A stretch of 55,498 nt of DNA from an uncultured Burkholderiales bacterium (GTDB lineage Bacteria > Pseudomonadota > Gammaproteobacteria > Burkholderiales > Burkholderiaceae_E), in contig CAIVAS010000232.1 in the NCBI GenBank assembly GCA_903903975.1, positions 1 to 55,498 on the forward strand, given 5' to 3'. Made by a program: the position numbers and the translations under genes. Positions 1 to 7,969 of the stretch are shown in pieces. Below the pieces are notes generated by a model, which was given only the letters and a program-made list of their open reading frames with translations, had not been told where the DNA came from and made no database searches. Numbering within the stretch: the first letter of the stretch is position 1; every line of letters begins with the position of its first letter.

Positions 1-617
1 TCCTGCAGGCCCCCGGCCAGGCACCGATGTTCCTGATCCTCTATTTTTTGGCGGCCGCCGTCGGCATGCCGCTGTGGGTGCGCCTCGCCAGACGACTCGG
101 CCTGCGCCGCGCCTGGCTCGCCGGCATGGCGCTGTCGATTGCGGCATTCGGATGGGCATTCGGGCTGGGCGCGGGCGACACGCTGGCCTTCGGGGTGATC
201 TGCCTGATGACCGGCCTGGCGCTGGGCGCCGATCTGGCCATGCCGCCGGCCATCCTGGCGACGATCCTGGCGGCCGACGATGCGCCGCGCGAGAGCGAAG
301 GCAGCCTCTTCGGCATCTGGAACCTGGCCACCAAGGTCAATCTGGCCGCGGCCGCCGGCCTGGCCCTGCCGCTGCTCGAGCTCCTGGGCTACATCCCGGG
401 TCAGCTGTCTGCCAATGCCGAAACCGCCTCAGCGGCCTCTGTCGCCGGAACGCAGGCTCTCGCGACAGCGCTTCCCGCGGTGTCATCGACCTCCGGCACC
501 ATCGCCCTGTCGGCCATCTATGCTCTGCTGCCCTGCCTCCTCAAACTGATCGCCGGGGTCCTGCTGCTGCGCGCGCCCCTGCCTCCCGACACCCCCAGCC
601 TCGAGACTCGACCATGA
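1..617 (+). CDS. MFS transporter, 5'-truncated by window edge
   Basis: The reading frame is open from base 3, so this is the C-terminal part (about 200 residues) of a major facilitator permease. Several hydrophobic helices are visible. A cytoplasmic-loop type stretch (PLWVRLARRLGLRRAW) and a later acidic/Ser-rich loop ending in GIWNLATKVN resemble the GPH/MelB-like MFS_2 branch. The stop overlaps the next start by ATGA, so the two are translationally coupled. Substrate unknown. In related bacteria an MFS gene of this type sits in a cluster with DUF3833, SDR, NTF2-like and cyclopropane-synthase-like lipid genes; that context is family knowledge, as the upstream part is outside the window. Confidence 0.75.
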   Translation, partial: LQAPGQAPMFLILYFLAAAVGMPLWVRLARRLGLRRAWLAGMALSIAAFGWAFGLGAGDTLAFGVICLMTGLALGADLAMPPAILATILAADDAPRESEGSLFGIWNLATKVNLAAAAGLALPLLELLGYIPGQLSANAETASAASVAGTQALATALPAVSSTSGTIALSAIYALLPCLLKLIAGVLLLRAPLPPDTPSLETRP

Positions 618-1270
618 CCGCATCGCTCACGACCTCCCCCGTGTCCCAGGCCCTGAGCCTGACGCCAGACCTGACGCCCCAGAGTGCACAAGCCATTGCG
701 CCACTCATGCGGCCAGATCTGATGCCAGGCCGACCGCTCACCCGCCGCGCCGCGCTCGCCGGCATGGTCGGTGGACTGGCAATCGCCAGCGGCTGCGCCG
801 GCGTCGATCCGGCGAGCTACGCCGCCGAAAAACCGGTCCTCGACCTCAAGACCTATTTCAATGGCGACATCGATGCCTGGGGCGTCTTCCAGGACCGTTC
901 GGGCAAGGTGGTCCGCCGCTTCACCGTGCTGATGAAATGCAGTTGGGTCGGCGACACCGGCACGCTCGACGAAGACTTCAGCTACAGCGACGGCACCAAG
1001 GAAAAGCGCATCTGGACGATCCGCAAGCTGCCCGCCGGACGCTACATCGGCACCGCCGGCGACGTGGTCGGCGAGGCGCAGGGCAACTCGGCCGGCAATG
1101 CACTCAACTGGCGCTACACCCTGGCACTCAAGGTCGACGGCTCGACCTGGAACGTCGAGTTCGACGACTGGATGTATCTGGTCGACGATCGCGTCATGCT
1201 CAACCGGGCCACGATGAGCAAGTTCGGCGTGCGCCTGGGCGAAGTCCTGCTCTCGTTCACCAAGCGCTGA
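614..1270 (+). CDS. DUF3833 family lipoprotein
   Basis: A 218-residue protein starting at the ATG that overlaps the MFS stop. Residues 44-61 form a signal sequence with a twin arginine (LTRRAALAG) and a lipobox ending in Cys61 (IASGC), so it is probably a lipoprotein, possibly Tat-exported. The remainder, with a DLKTYFNGDIDAWGVFQDRSG stretch near residue 80 and WNVEFDDWMYLVDDRVMLNRA near the end, matches my memory of DUF3833, which accompanies SDR and NTF2-like genes in a stress-lipid cluster. The biochemical role is not established. Longer upstream starts run antisense to the permease frame and are rejected. Confidence 0.8.
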   Translation: MTASLTTSPVSQALSLTPDLTPQSAQAIAPLMRPDLMPGRPLTRRAALAGMVGGLAIASGCAGVDPASYAAEKPVLDLKTYFNGDIDAWGVFQDRSGKVVRRFTVLMKCSWVGDTGTLDEDFSYSDGTKEKRIWTIRKLPAGRYIGTAGDVVGEAQGNSAGNALNWRYTLALKVDGSTWNVEFDDWMYLVDDRVMLNRATMSKFGVRLGEVLLSFTKR

Positions 1271-1274
1271 CCCG

Positions 1275-2117
1275 ATGTCACCGACGCCTTCCCAACGCCG
1301 CTCCTTTTTCGGACCGCTCAATCCCACCATCGAGAGCTGGGCCGGATACCGGGTCTGGGTGGTCGGCGCCTCCAGTGGCATCGGCGCCGAGCTCGCGCGC
1401 ACCCTGCACCGGCGCGGCGCCCGCGTCGCCCTGTCGGCAAGACGCGCCGACGCGCTGCAGGAGGTCATGGCCAATCTGCCGACACCGCCGGTCGACGCCG
1501 AAGACCCCACCCTGCCGCCCGAGTTCGTGCCGGTCGATGTCAATGACGCCGAGGCGGTGGCCGCAGCCTGCGCCGGGCTGCAGGCCCGCTGGGGCGGCAT
1601 CGACCTCGTCCTGTGGGTGGCCGGCATCTACACGCCGATGCAGGCCCAGACCTTCGATCTGCCCACCGCCAACCGGATGCTGCAGACCAACCTGGTCGCG
1701 GTCTACAACGGGCTGGCCGCGGTGCTGCCAATGCTGCTGTCGCAAGGCAAGGGCGGCATCGCGCTGGTCTCGAGCGTGGCCGGCTACAGTGGACTGCCGC
1801 AGGCGCTGGTCTATGGCCCGACCAAGGCCGCGATGATCAATCTGGCCGAATCGCTCTACTTCGATCTGCGCCCGGCCGGCGTCGGCGTCTATCTGGTCAG
1901 CCCGGGCTATGTCGATACCCCTGCCACCGCCGGCAACCCGTACACCATGCCGGCGCTGATCAGCACGAGCCAGGCGGCCGACGAAACCCTGGCCGGGATC
2001 GCGGCGGGCCAGTTCGAGGTGCACTATCCGAAGCGCTTTACCCGCTTTCTGAAGTTCGCACGCCTTTTGCCCTACCGCCTCTATTTCGCACTCGTGCGCC
2101 GAGTCACCGGCCAGTGA
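1275..2117 (+). CDS. Short-chain dehydrogenase/reductase
   Basis: A 280-residue classical SDR. It has the dinucleotide-binding motif GASSGIG at residues 31-37, a catalytic Ser in VSSVAG (about residue 167), and the Tyr180-x-x-x-Lys184 pair (YGPTK). The C-terminal tail is basic and aromatic (KRFTRFLKFARLLPYRLYFALV), suggesting membrane association. It starts 4 bases after the DUF3833 stop. NAD(P)-dependent oxidation or reduction of a carbonyl or alcohol is expected; the substrate is unknown, with a lipid intermediate plausible from context. Confidence 0.85.
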   Translation: MSPTPSQRRSFFGPLNPTIESWAGYRVWVVGASSGIGAELARTLHRRGARVALSARRADALQEVMANLPTPPVDAEDPTLPPEFVPVDVNDAEAVAAACAGLQARWGGIDLVLWVAGIYTPMQAQTFDLPTANRMLQTNLVAVYNGLAAVLPMLLSQGKGGIALVSSVAGYSGLPQALVYGPTKAAMINLAESLYFDLRPAGVGVYLVSPGYVDTPATAGNPYTMPALISTSQAADETLAGIAAGQFEVHYPKRFTRFLKFARLLPYRLYFALVRRVTGQ

Positions 2118-2124
2118 GCCCGCC

Positions 2125-2613
2125 ATGACCGAATCCGTCGCCCCTCAGGCGCCTCAGCTAACTCTGGCCTCCCAGACCGAGTCCCTCGCCCGGCTGGTCG
2201 GCTTTTTCGAGACGATCTCGCTCGCCGACGTCGGCCAGATCGGCGCTTTCTACACTGATGACGCCGACTTCAAGGACCCCTTCAACCAGGTCCGCGGCAT
2301 TCCGGCGATCACGGCCATCTTTGCGCACATGTTCGAGCAGGTCGATGCGCCGCGTTTCGTGGTTCGCGAGACCGTGCTGCAGGGTGACGCCGCCCTGCTG
2401 GTCTGGGATTTCGAATTCGCCTTTCGCAAACCGCTGCCGGCGGGACAGCAGTGCATCCGCGGCTGCTCGCATGTGCGCTTCGCCCCGGATGGCCGGGTCG
2501 CCTGGCATCGTGACTATTGGGATGCCGCCGAGGAGCTCTACGAGAAACTGCCCCTGATCGGCAGCCTGATGCGCTGGTTGAGGCGTCGCAGTGCGGTCGA
2601 CACCGGGCGCTGA
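2125..2613 (+). CDS. NTF2-fold (SnoaL-like) protein
   Basis: A 162-residue protein with the NTF2/SnoaL pattern: an N-terminal helix, DDADFKDPFNQVRGIPAI, a central FEQVDAPRFVVRETVLQGDAALLVWDFEF strand set, and VAWHRDYWDAAEELYEKLP. Such proteins are small isomerases, cyclases or binding proteins; no specific reaction can be assigned. It begins 7 bases after the SDR and completes the MFS-DUF3833-SDR-NTF2 run, which are likely co-transcribed. Confidence 0.75.
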   Translation: MTESVAPQAPQLTLASQTESLARLVGFFETISLADVGQIGAFYTDDADFKDPFNQVRGIPAITAIFAHMFEQVDAPRFVVRETVLQGDAALLVWDFEFAFRKPLPAGQQCIRGCSHVRFAPDGRVAWHRDYWDAAEELYEKLPLIGSLMRWLRRRSAVDTGR

Positions 2614-2614
2614 T

Positions 2615-2646
2615 AGACTGTGACAGTCTGTCATCGCTTGAGCGAT
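2615..2646. promoter_or_regulatory. Two adjacent short palindromes
   Basis: AGACTG-TGA-CAGTCT (2615-2629) is followed at once by ATCGCT-TG-AGCGAT (2633-2646). Both have perfect 6-bp arms and lie in the 92-base gap before the diiron-protein gene. They may be an operator pair or an attenuating hairpin; there is no T-tract. Role unproven. Confidence 0.35.
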
Positions 2647-2705
2647 TGCGGCGCATCGTCAAACGAGATTGCGCACTGATCGCCCCCCTGAGGCCACGAA
2701 ACCCG

Positions 2706-3536
2706 ATGCTCTACCCCGAACTGTTCAAGTCGCTCGAGCGTATGCGCTGGACCTTCGACGATGTCCCCTGGGATAAATTCGACCCGGCGCTGCTCTCGGA
2801 CGAGCAGGCCGAGACCATCAAGATGAACGCGATCACCGAGTGGGCGGCGCTGCCGGCCACCGAGATGTTCCTGCGCGATCACCGGCACGACTCCGACTTC
2901 AGCGCCTTCATGTCGGTCTGGTTCTATGAAGAACAGAAGCACTCGCTGGTGCTGATGGAATACCTGCGCCGCTTTCGGCCCGACCTGATGCCCACCGAAG
3001 CCGAGCTGCACGCCGTGCGCTTCGAATTCGACCCGGCACCGCCGCTCGAAACCCTGATGCTGCATTTTTGCGGCGAGATCCGGCTCAACCACTGGTATCG
3101 CTGCGCCGCCGACTGGCATACCGAGCCGGTCATCAAGCATCTCTACGACCTGATTTCGCGCGACGAAGCCCGTCATGGCGGCGCCTATCTGCAATACATG
3201 AAAAAGGCGATCAGCGAAGTCGGCGATGCCGCACGCGGTGCCTTTGCCAAGATCGGCCTGCTGATGGCCAGTGCCCGGCGCACCGCGCAGGCGCTGCATC
3301 CGACCAATCTGCATGTCAACAAGACGCTTTTCCCGAACGACACCGTTCAAAGCCGCCTGCCCGAGCCGGGCTGGCTTGAGCACTGGCTCGATGGCCAGAT
3401 CAAGTTCGATGAGGTCTGGGAGAAAAAGGTCGTCGAACGCATCCTCCACAATCTGTCGCTGCTCTTCGGTCGGGACCTGCCCACGGTGCAGGCGCTCAAC
3501 CGCTATCGCCGCGAACTGAACGCCGCGCCGGCCTGA
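2706..3536 (+). CDS. Ferritin-like diiron protein, acyl-ACP desaturase-like
   Basis: A 276-residue protein starting at ATG 2706; the open frame continues upstream but that part overlaps the NTF2 gene and lacks similarity. It has two E-x-x-H motifs, E76-Q-K-H79 (in FYEEQKHS) and E154-A-R-H157 (in SRDEARHG), plus Glu124 between them. That spacing and the EExxH/DExRH form match the metal ligands of soluble acyl-ACP desaturases and related diiron oxygenases. It probably activates O2 at a two-iron centre to modify an acyl chain, which suits the preceding lipid-type cluster. The substrate is not deducible. Confidence 0.75.
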   Translation: MLYPELFKSLERMRWTFDDVPWDKFDPALLSDEQAETIKMNAITEWAALPATEMFLRDHRHDSDFSAFMSVWFYEEQKHSLVLMEYLRRFRPDLMPTEAELHAVRFEFDPAPPLETLMLHFCGEIRLNHWYRCAADWHTEPVIKHLYDLISRDEARHGGAYLQYMKKAISEVGDAARGAFAKIGLLMASARRTAQALHPTNLHVNKTLFPNDTVQSRLPEPGWLEHWLDGQIKFDEVWEKKVVERILHNLSLLFGRDLPTVQALNRYRRELNAAPA

Positions 3537-3544
3537 GGATTGCG

Positions 3545-3570
3545 CCGGCCGGCAGCCTCGCGGCCGGCAT
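3545..3570. terminator. GC-rich inverted repeat between convergent genes
   Basis: GCCGGC elements separated by about 12 bases lie in the 67-base gap between the convergent diiron-protein and amidotransferase genes. No T-run follows, so it is only a weak terminator candidate. A tandem 12-bp repeat (TCAGCCGACCAG twice, 3592-3615) runs into the amidotransferase stop codon. Confidence 0.3.
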
Positions 3571-3603
3571 GATCCCCCGCCGGCTTGCGCCTCAGCCGAC
3601 CAG

Positions 3604-4317
3604 TCAGCCGACCAGACCGGCGGCCCAGGTGTCGTAGATCCGGAACGCCAGGCTGCGCATCGGCAGCAGGTGCGTGCGGCATCCCGCTGCGATCTGTGCT
3701 GGCGACTGCGCAGTCGGCACGCCGCTCAGGGCCTCGGCCTCCTGACGGTCGTTGACAACCCAGCCGTCGAGCTTGGGCTGATCGGCCTCCGGATGAAACT
3801 GCATGCCCAGATGCAGGCCGCCCCATTCGAAGGCCTGATGCGGGCAGGCGTCGTTGCCGGCCAGCCGGATCGCACCCTCGGGCAATGAGAAGGCTTCGTA
3901 GTGCCACTGCATGACGACCGGGCTGCGGGCATCGCCGAACCAGCGCTGCGCGGCGGCGGTCTCGGTAGCGTTGACCTGATGCCAGCCGATCTCGGGCGCC
4001 GGACTGGGACCGACGCTGGCGCCCAGCGTTCGCGCGAGCAACTGGCCGCCCAGGCAATGCCCGATCACCGGCAGACCGCGATCAAGCGCCAGGCGCATCA
4101 GCGCCAGCTCGGCGCGAATGTGATCGAGGTGTTCGTCATTGGCGCTCATCGGCCCGCCGAGTACGCACAAGCCGGCATATCCGTTGAGGTGCACAGGCAC
4201 GGTGTCGCCGGCATGCACCCGCACCAGGGACATCGGTCGGCCGCGCTCGGCCAGCCACTCGCCGAAATGGCCCGGGCCGTCGCCATCGGTATGCTCGATG
4301 ACCAGCACCGGCATCAT
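3604..4317 (-). CDS. Class I glutamine amidotransferase-like protein
   Basis: A 237-residue single-domain type 1 glutamine amidotransferase (GMP-synthase-like family). The nucleophile Cys88 lies in GHCLGGQ and the His175-x-Glu177 dyad in QFHPE, so the catalytic triad is intact. It has no partner synthase domain. Free-standing members hydrolyse gamma-glutamyl substrates or remain uncharacterised. The start overlaps the stop of the upstream small membrane-protein gene by 4 bases, so they form a two-gene unit divergent from coaA. Confidence 0.85.
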   Translation of the reverse strand: MMPVLVIEHTDGDGPGHFGEWLAERGRPMSLVRVHAGDTVPVHLNGYAGLCVLGGPMSANDEHLDHIRAELALMRLALDRGLPVIGHCLGGQLLARTLGASVGPSPAPEIGWHQVNATETAAAQRWFGDARSPVVMQWHYEAFSLPEGAIRLAGNDACPHQAFEWGGLHLGMQFHPEADQPKLDGWVVNDRQEAEALSGVPTAQSPAQIAAGCRTHLLPMRSLAFRIYDTWAAGLVG

Positions 4318-4559
4318 CGAGCCATCCTCGGCGCGGGTTCAGGCGCAGGCTCAGATCCCGACGAGGTCGACGACGACGACGCAGGCGGGGCGTCGGCCGG
4401 CAATCGATCGGGCGGCACGATGCGCAGCCGCTGCGGCTCGATCTGCCTGGTGATCCTGTCGGGCTCGCGTCCGTCGCCGCCCAGGGGTGCCATCCACCCG
4501 CTGAACCAGGCGAAGCACAGCAGGTTTGCGACGACGAGGGCACCGATCAGATATTTCAT
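4314..4559 (-). CDS. Small single-pass membrane protein, SPOR-protein-like N-terminus
   Basis: An 81-residue protein with one N-terminal membrane helix (residues 3-25), a short segment with EPQRLRIVP, and a Ser/Pro/Glu-rich low-complexity tail. The N-terminal layout resembles the start of SPOR-domain proteins found next to pantothenate kinase genes in betaproteobacteria, but the SPOR domain itself is absent. It is divergent from coaA with a 51-base gap and coupled by ATGA to the amidotransferase. Function unknown. Confidence 0.6.
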   Translation of the reverse strand: MKYLIGALVVANLLCFAWFSGWMAPLGGDGREPDRITRQIEPQRLRIVPPDRLPADAPPASSSSTSSGSEPAPEPAPRMAR

Positions 4560-4610
4560 GGCGGCAGTTTACGACAGGGGCGGATCTCAGCCTGCGGTAA
4601 GCTCGCCGCC

Positions 4611-5564
4611 ATGGACCCTGATACCGGCACCGAATTTTCGGCCTACGTGGTTTTCAACCGCGACGAATGGGCGAGTCTGCGCAACAACACACCACTGACG
4701 CTGTCGCAGGAGCAACTGACCGCGCTGCAGGGCGTGCTCGAGCAGGTCTCGCTCGATGATGTGGCGCAAATCTACCTGCCGCTGTCGCGGCTGCTCAACC
4801 TGCATTTCCGATCGGCGCGCACGCTGTCGGGCGTCAAGGACGAGTTCCTGAGCCGACCGGTCGGACGACGCCCCTATGTGATCGGCATCGCCGGCAGCGT
4901 GGCGGTCGGCAAGAGCACCTTTGCGCGAACCCTGCAGGCGCTGCTGGCCCGCTGGCCCGATCATCCCTCGGTCGCGCTGGTGACCACCGACGGCTTTCTG
5001 TATCCCAACGCCACACTGATCGAACGCGGTCTGATGAAGCGCAAGGGCTTTCCCGAGAGCTACGACCGCCGCCGGATGATCGAGTTCCTGGCCGATATCA
5101 AGGCCGGCAAGGCGCAGGTGAGCGCGCCGGTCTATTCGCATCAGGGCTACGACATCATGCCGGGCGAATCGGTCACCATCACCAGCCCCGACATCCTGAT
5201 CTTCGAAGGGCTCAATGTCCTGCAGACTGCCACGCTCGAGGCGGCCAGGCCGCCGTCGATCATCGTGTCCGACTTCTTCGACTTCTCGCTCTATATCGAT
5301 GCCCGCGAGTCGGACATCCAGGAGTGGTACGTCACGCGCTTTCTCAAGCTGCAGCGCACGGTCTTCCAGAATCCGAGCTCCTACTTTCATCACTACAAGG
5401 ATCTCGACGGCGACCAGACCCGCGAGGTGGCGCTCTCCATCTGGCGCGACACCAACCTGGCCAACCTGCGCGAAAATATTGCCCCCAGCCGCGAGCGGGC
5501 CAATGTCGTGCTGCGCAAGCGCCACGACCACCTGATCGGCGAGGTCTGGCTGCGGCAGATCTGA
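4611..5564 (+). CDS. coaA: Type I pantothenate kinase
   Basis: A 317-residue protein that phosphorylates pantothenate, the first committed step of CoA synthesis. The P-loop GSVAVGKST is at residues 95-103, preceded by RRPYVIGIAG. The family stretches VTTDGFLYPN, KRKGFPESYD, YSHQGYDIMP and FEGLNVLQ follow in order, and the C-terminus TNLANLRENI...HDHLIGEVWLRQI is typical. Length matches the family. Most Burkholderiales use the unrelated type III enzyme CoaX, which is not seen beside birA here, so this gene may supply the function. Confidence 0.95.
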   Translation: MDPDTGTEFSAYVVFNRDEWASLRNNTPLTLSQEQLTALQGVLEQVSLDDVAQIYLPLSRLLNLHFRSARTLSGVKDEFLSRPVGRRPYVIGIAGSVAVGKSTFARTLQALLARWPDHPSVALVTTDGFLYPNATLIERGLMKRKGFPESYDRRRMIEFLADIKAGKAQVSAPVYSHQGYDIMPGESVTITSPDILIFEGLNVLQTATLEAARPPSIIVSDFFDFSLYIDARESDIQEWYVTRFLKLQRTVFQNPSSYFHHYKDLDGDQTREVALSIWRDTNLANLRENIAPSRERANVVLRKRHDHLIGEVWLRQI

Positions 5565-5611
5565 GGCAGCGCACTCAGGCAGTTCAGCAGAGGCGGCTCA
5601 GCCCGCTCAGC

Positions 5612-6880
5612 TCAGCTCAGGCCAAGCGTGGTGCAGGTGTGCTCGGCAATCATGCGTTCTTCATCGGTTGGAATGACCCAGGTCGAAACCGCTGCGCCCT
5701 CAGGGCTTAAGCGCAGGCGCGATTCGCTGTTGGCCTGAGCCTCAATCTCCACCCCCAGCCATCGCAGGCGATCGCAGACCGCTGCCCGAACCGGCGCGCT
5801 GTGTTCGCCGATGCCGGCAGTAAACACCAGCGCGTCCAGACCGCCGAGCGCCGCCGCGAGCGACCCGGCCTCCCGTGCCACGCGATAGGTGAAGTGATCG
5901 ATGGCCAGCCGGGCGCTCGGCTCGCCGCTGGCCTGCAGCACCCGCATGTCGGCCGACAGACCCGACAGCCCGAGCAGCCCCGACTGATGGTAGAGCAGCG
6001 TCTCGATCTGATCGAGGCTCATGCCGCGCTCGCGCATCAGATGAAGCAGCACGCCAGGATCGAGGTTGCCGCTGCGCGTGCCCATCGGCAGGCCGTCGAG
6101 CGCGGTGAATCCCATGGTGGTGGCGATGCTGCGACCACCGAGCAATGCGCACATCGAGGCGCCATTGCCCAGATGCGCAACGATCACCCGGCCTGCGCCA
6201 GCCTGCGGCGCCAGCTCGGCAATCCGCCGCCCGACATATTCATACGACAGGCCGTGAAAACCGTATCGCCGCACACCCTCGTCGTAAAAGTGCATCGGCA
6301 GGGCGAAGAGCTCGGCCTCGATCGGCTGGGTGCGATGAAAGGCGGTATCGAAGCAGGCCACCTGCGGCAAGTCGGGGCGCAGGGTGAGCAGTGAGCGGAT
6401 CGGCGCGAGATTGTGCGGCTGATGCAGCGGCGCAAGTGCTGCCAGGCCCTCGAGTTGCGCGAGCACCGGGGCATCGATGCGCACCGGTCGGCTGTGCAGG
6501 CTCCCGCCATGCACCACCCGATGCCCGACACCGATCAGGCGCGCGCCCTGGAGCCGGGTCACGAGCCAGTCCCACAGGGCATTGAATGCGACCGCCTGGG
6601 TGTCGCGCTGCGCGAGCTGCCCGATCTGCGTAATGTGCCCGAGCATCGCGACCGACGAAGCCTGCGACAGCGTGAAGCCGTCTGCCGTCAGCTCGCTGCC
6701 GTCGCCGCGCCACGCCCGAATCTGCGGCCTTGTGCCGATACCCTCGATCAGGCCACGGATCACGCACTGCAATTCACCGCCGGCAAGATCAAAGACCTGA
6801 AACTTCAGACTCGACGAGCCGGCATTGACGACCAGAATCACCGACCGCTCGGCCCCTGCGGCAGACACAGCCGCGATCAT
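5612..6880 (-). CDS. ackA: Acetate kinase
   Basis: A 422-residue acetate kinase interconverting acetyl phosphate plus ADP with acetate plus ATP. Recognisable segments are VNAGSSSLKFQVF at the N-terminus, GVGHRVVHGG, CFDTAFHRTQP, RYGFHGLSYEYV, VAHLGNGASM, MGTRSGNLDPG and FTAGIGEHSAPVR. Its ATG overlaps the stop of the upstream pta-like gene (ATGA), giving a pta-ackA operon. It is convergent with coaA. Confidence 0.95.
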   Translation of the reverse strand: MIAAVSAAGAERSVILVVNAGSSSLKFQVFDLAGGELQCVIRGLIEGIGTRPQIRAWRGDGSELTADGFTLSQASSVAMLGHITQIGQLAQRDTQAVAFNALWDWLVTRLQGARLIGVGHRVVHGGSLHSRPVRIDAPVLAQLEGLAALAPLHQPHNLAPIRSLLTLRPDLPQVACFDTAFHRTQPIEAELFALPMHFYDEGVRRYGFHGLSYEYVGRRIAELAPQAGAGRVIVAHLGNGASMCALLGGRSIATTMGFTALDGLPMGTRSGNLDPGVLLHLMRERGMSLDQIETLLYHQSGLLGLSGLSADMRVLQASGEPSARLAIDHFTYRVAREAGSLAAALGGLDALVFTAGIGEHSAPVRAAVCDRLRWLGVEIEAQANSESRLRLSPEGAAVSTWVIPTDEERMIAEHTCTTLGLS

Positions 6881-7938
6881 GCTCCTGCCTCACATGCCGC
6901 ACCTGCCCCACCCGCCCCGCTTGCCACGTCCGCCGCACCTGCCATCGCACGTCGGCGCGAGCCGGCGATCAGTGCAGCCACCGCACACGAGGCCAGCCGC
7001 GACCGCACGCTGTCGGCCCGACTGGTCAGCACGATCGGCACGCGCGCACCCAGCACCACGCCAGCGGCCAGCGCGCCGGCCATGAAGGTGAGCTGCTTGG
7101 CCAGGATGTTGCCGGCTTCCATATCGGGCACGACGATGATGTCGGGGTCACCGGCCACCGCCGAGCGGATGCCCTTGATGCGCGCAGCCTCGGCGCTGAT
7201 CGCGTTGTCCATTGCCAGCGGGCCGTCGAGCAGGCCACCGGTGATCTGATCCCGATCGGCCATCTTGCACAGCGCGGCCGCATCGCAGGTCGACGGAATC
7301 TTCGCGGTCACCGTCTCGATGGCCGAGACAATCGCGACCTTCGGCAGCGCGATGCCCAGCACATGCGCCAGATCGATCGCGTTCTGGCAGATGTCGCGCT
7401 TGTCATCCAGCGTCGGAAAGATGTTGATCGCGGCATCGGTGATCATCAGCAGCTTGTGATAACCGGGCACGTCCATCAAAAACACATGCGACAGACGCCG
7501 CTCGGTGCGCAGTCCGGTCTCGCGCGCAACCACCGCAGCCAGCAGCTCATCGGAATGCAGGCTGCCCTTCATCAGCATCTCGGCCTCGCCGGCACGCACC
7601 AGATCGACTGCCGCCTGCGCGGACGCATGGCTGTGCGGCGTATCGACCAGCCGATAGGGCGACAGGTCGATCTGCAGGCGATCGGCGATCTCGCGGATGC
7701 GCTGCTGCGGGCCGACCAGGATCGGCACGATGAGATGGCGGGCCGCCGCTTCCACCGCTGCCTGCAGGGCGGCATCGCTGCAGGGATGCGCGACCGCGGT
7801 CGGCATCGCCTCAAGGCGATCGGCCTGCGCGAAGATCGGCTCGAACAGATCGGCGGCATGCTCCTCGCGCACGGCAAGGCCGGCCTCCTGGGTATCGCCG
7901 ATCGGCTGATCGGCCAACGGCCTCTGGCGCTTCCTCAT
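6877..7938 (-). CDS. pta: Phosphate acetyl/butyryl transferase
   Basis: A 353-residue PTA/PTB-family enzyme making acetyl phosphate from acetyl-CoA and phosphate. Typical segments are HPCSDAALQAAVEAA, VPILVGP, LMKGSLHSDELL, RRLSHVFLMDVPGY, ITDAAINIFPTLDDKRDICQNA, and DGPLAMDNAIS with PDIIVVPDMEAGNILAKQL. The start at 7938 is set by an AGGAG about 8 bases upstream; the longer frame runs antisense through cbbR. It lacks the N-terminal MaoC-like domain found in some relatives. Coupled to ackA and located next to the Calvin-cycle genes. Acetyl versus butyryl specificity cannot be read from sequence. Confidence 0.85.
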   Translation of the reverse strand: MRKRQRPLADQPIGDTQEAGLAVREEHAADLFEPIFAQADRLEAMPTAVAHPCSDAALQAAVEAAARHLIVPILVGPQQRIREIADRLQIDLSPYRLVDTPHSHASAQAAVDLVRAGEAEMLMKGSLHSDELLAAVVARETGLRTERRLSHVFLMDVPGYHKLLMITDAAINIFPTLDDKRDICQNAIDLAHVLGIALPKVAIVSAIETVTAKIPSTCDAAALCKMADRDQITGGLLDGPLAMDNAISAEAARIKGIRSAVAGDPDIIVVPDMEAGNILAKQLTFMAGALAAGVVLGARVPIVLTSRADSVRSRLASCAVAALIAGSRRRAMAGAADVASGAGGAGAACEAGA

Positions 7939-7969
7939 CGATACGCTCCTTTGCAATGCCTCAGCGCAT

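Noticed and set aside
74-613. N-terminal extension of the DUF3833 gene
   Set aside because: It overlaps the MFS gene in another frame and is Arg/Gly/Pro-rich; ATG 614 with a lipobox signal is clearly the start.
2517-2705. Upstream extension of the diiron-protein frame
   Set aside because: It overlaps the NTF2 gene; the similarity begins at the ATG 2706.
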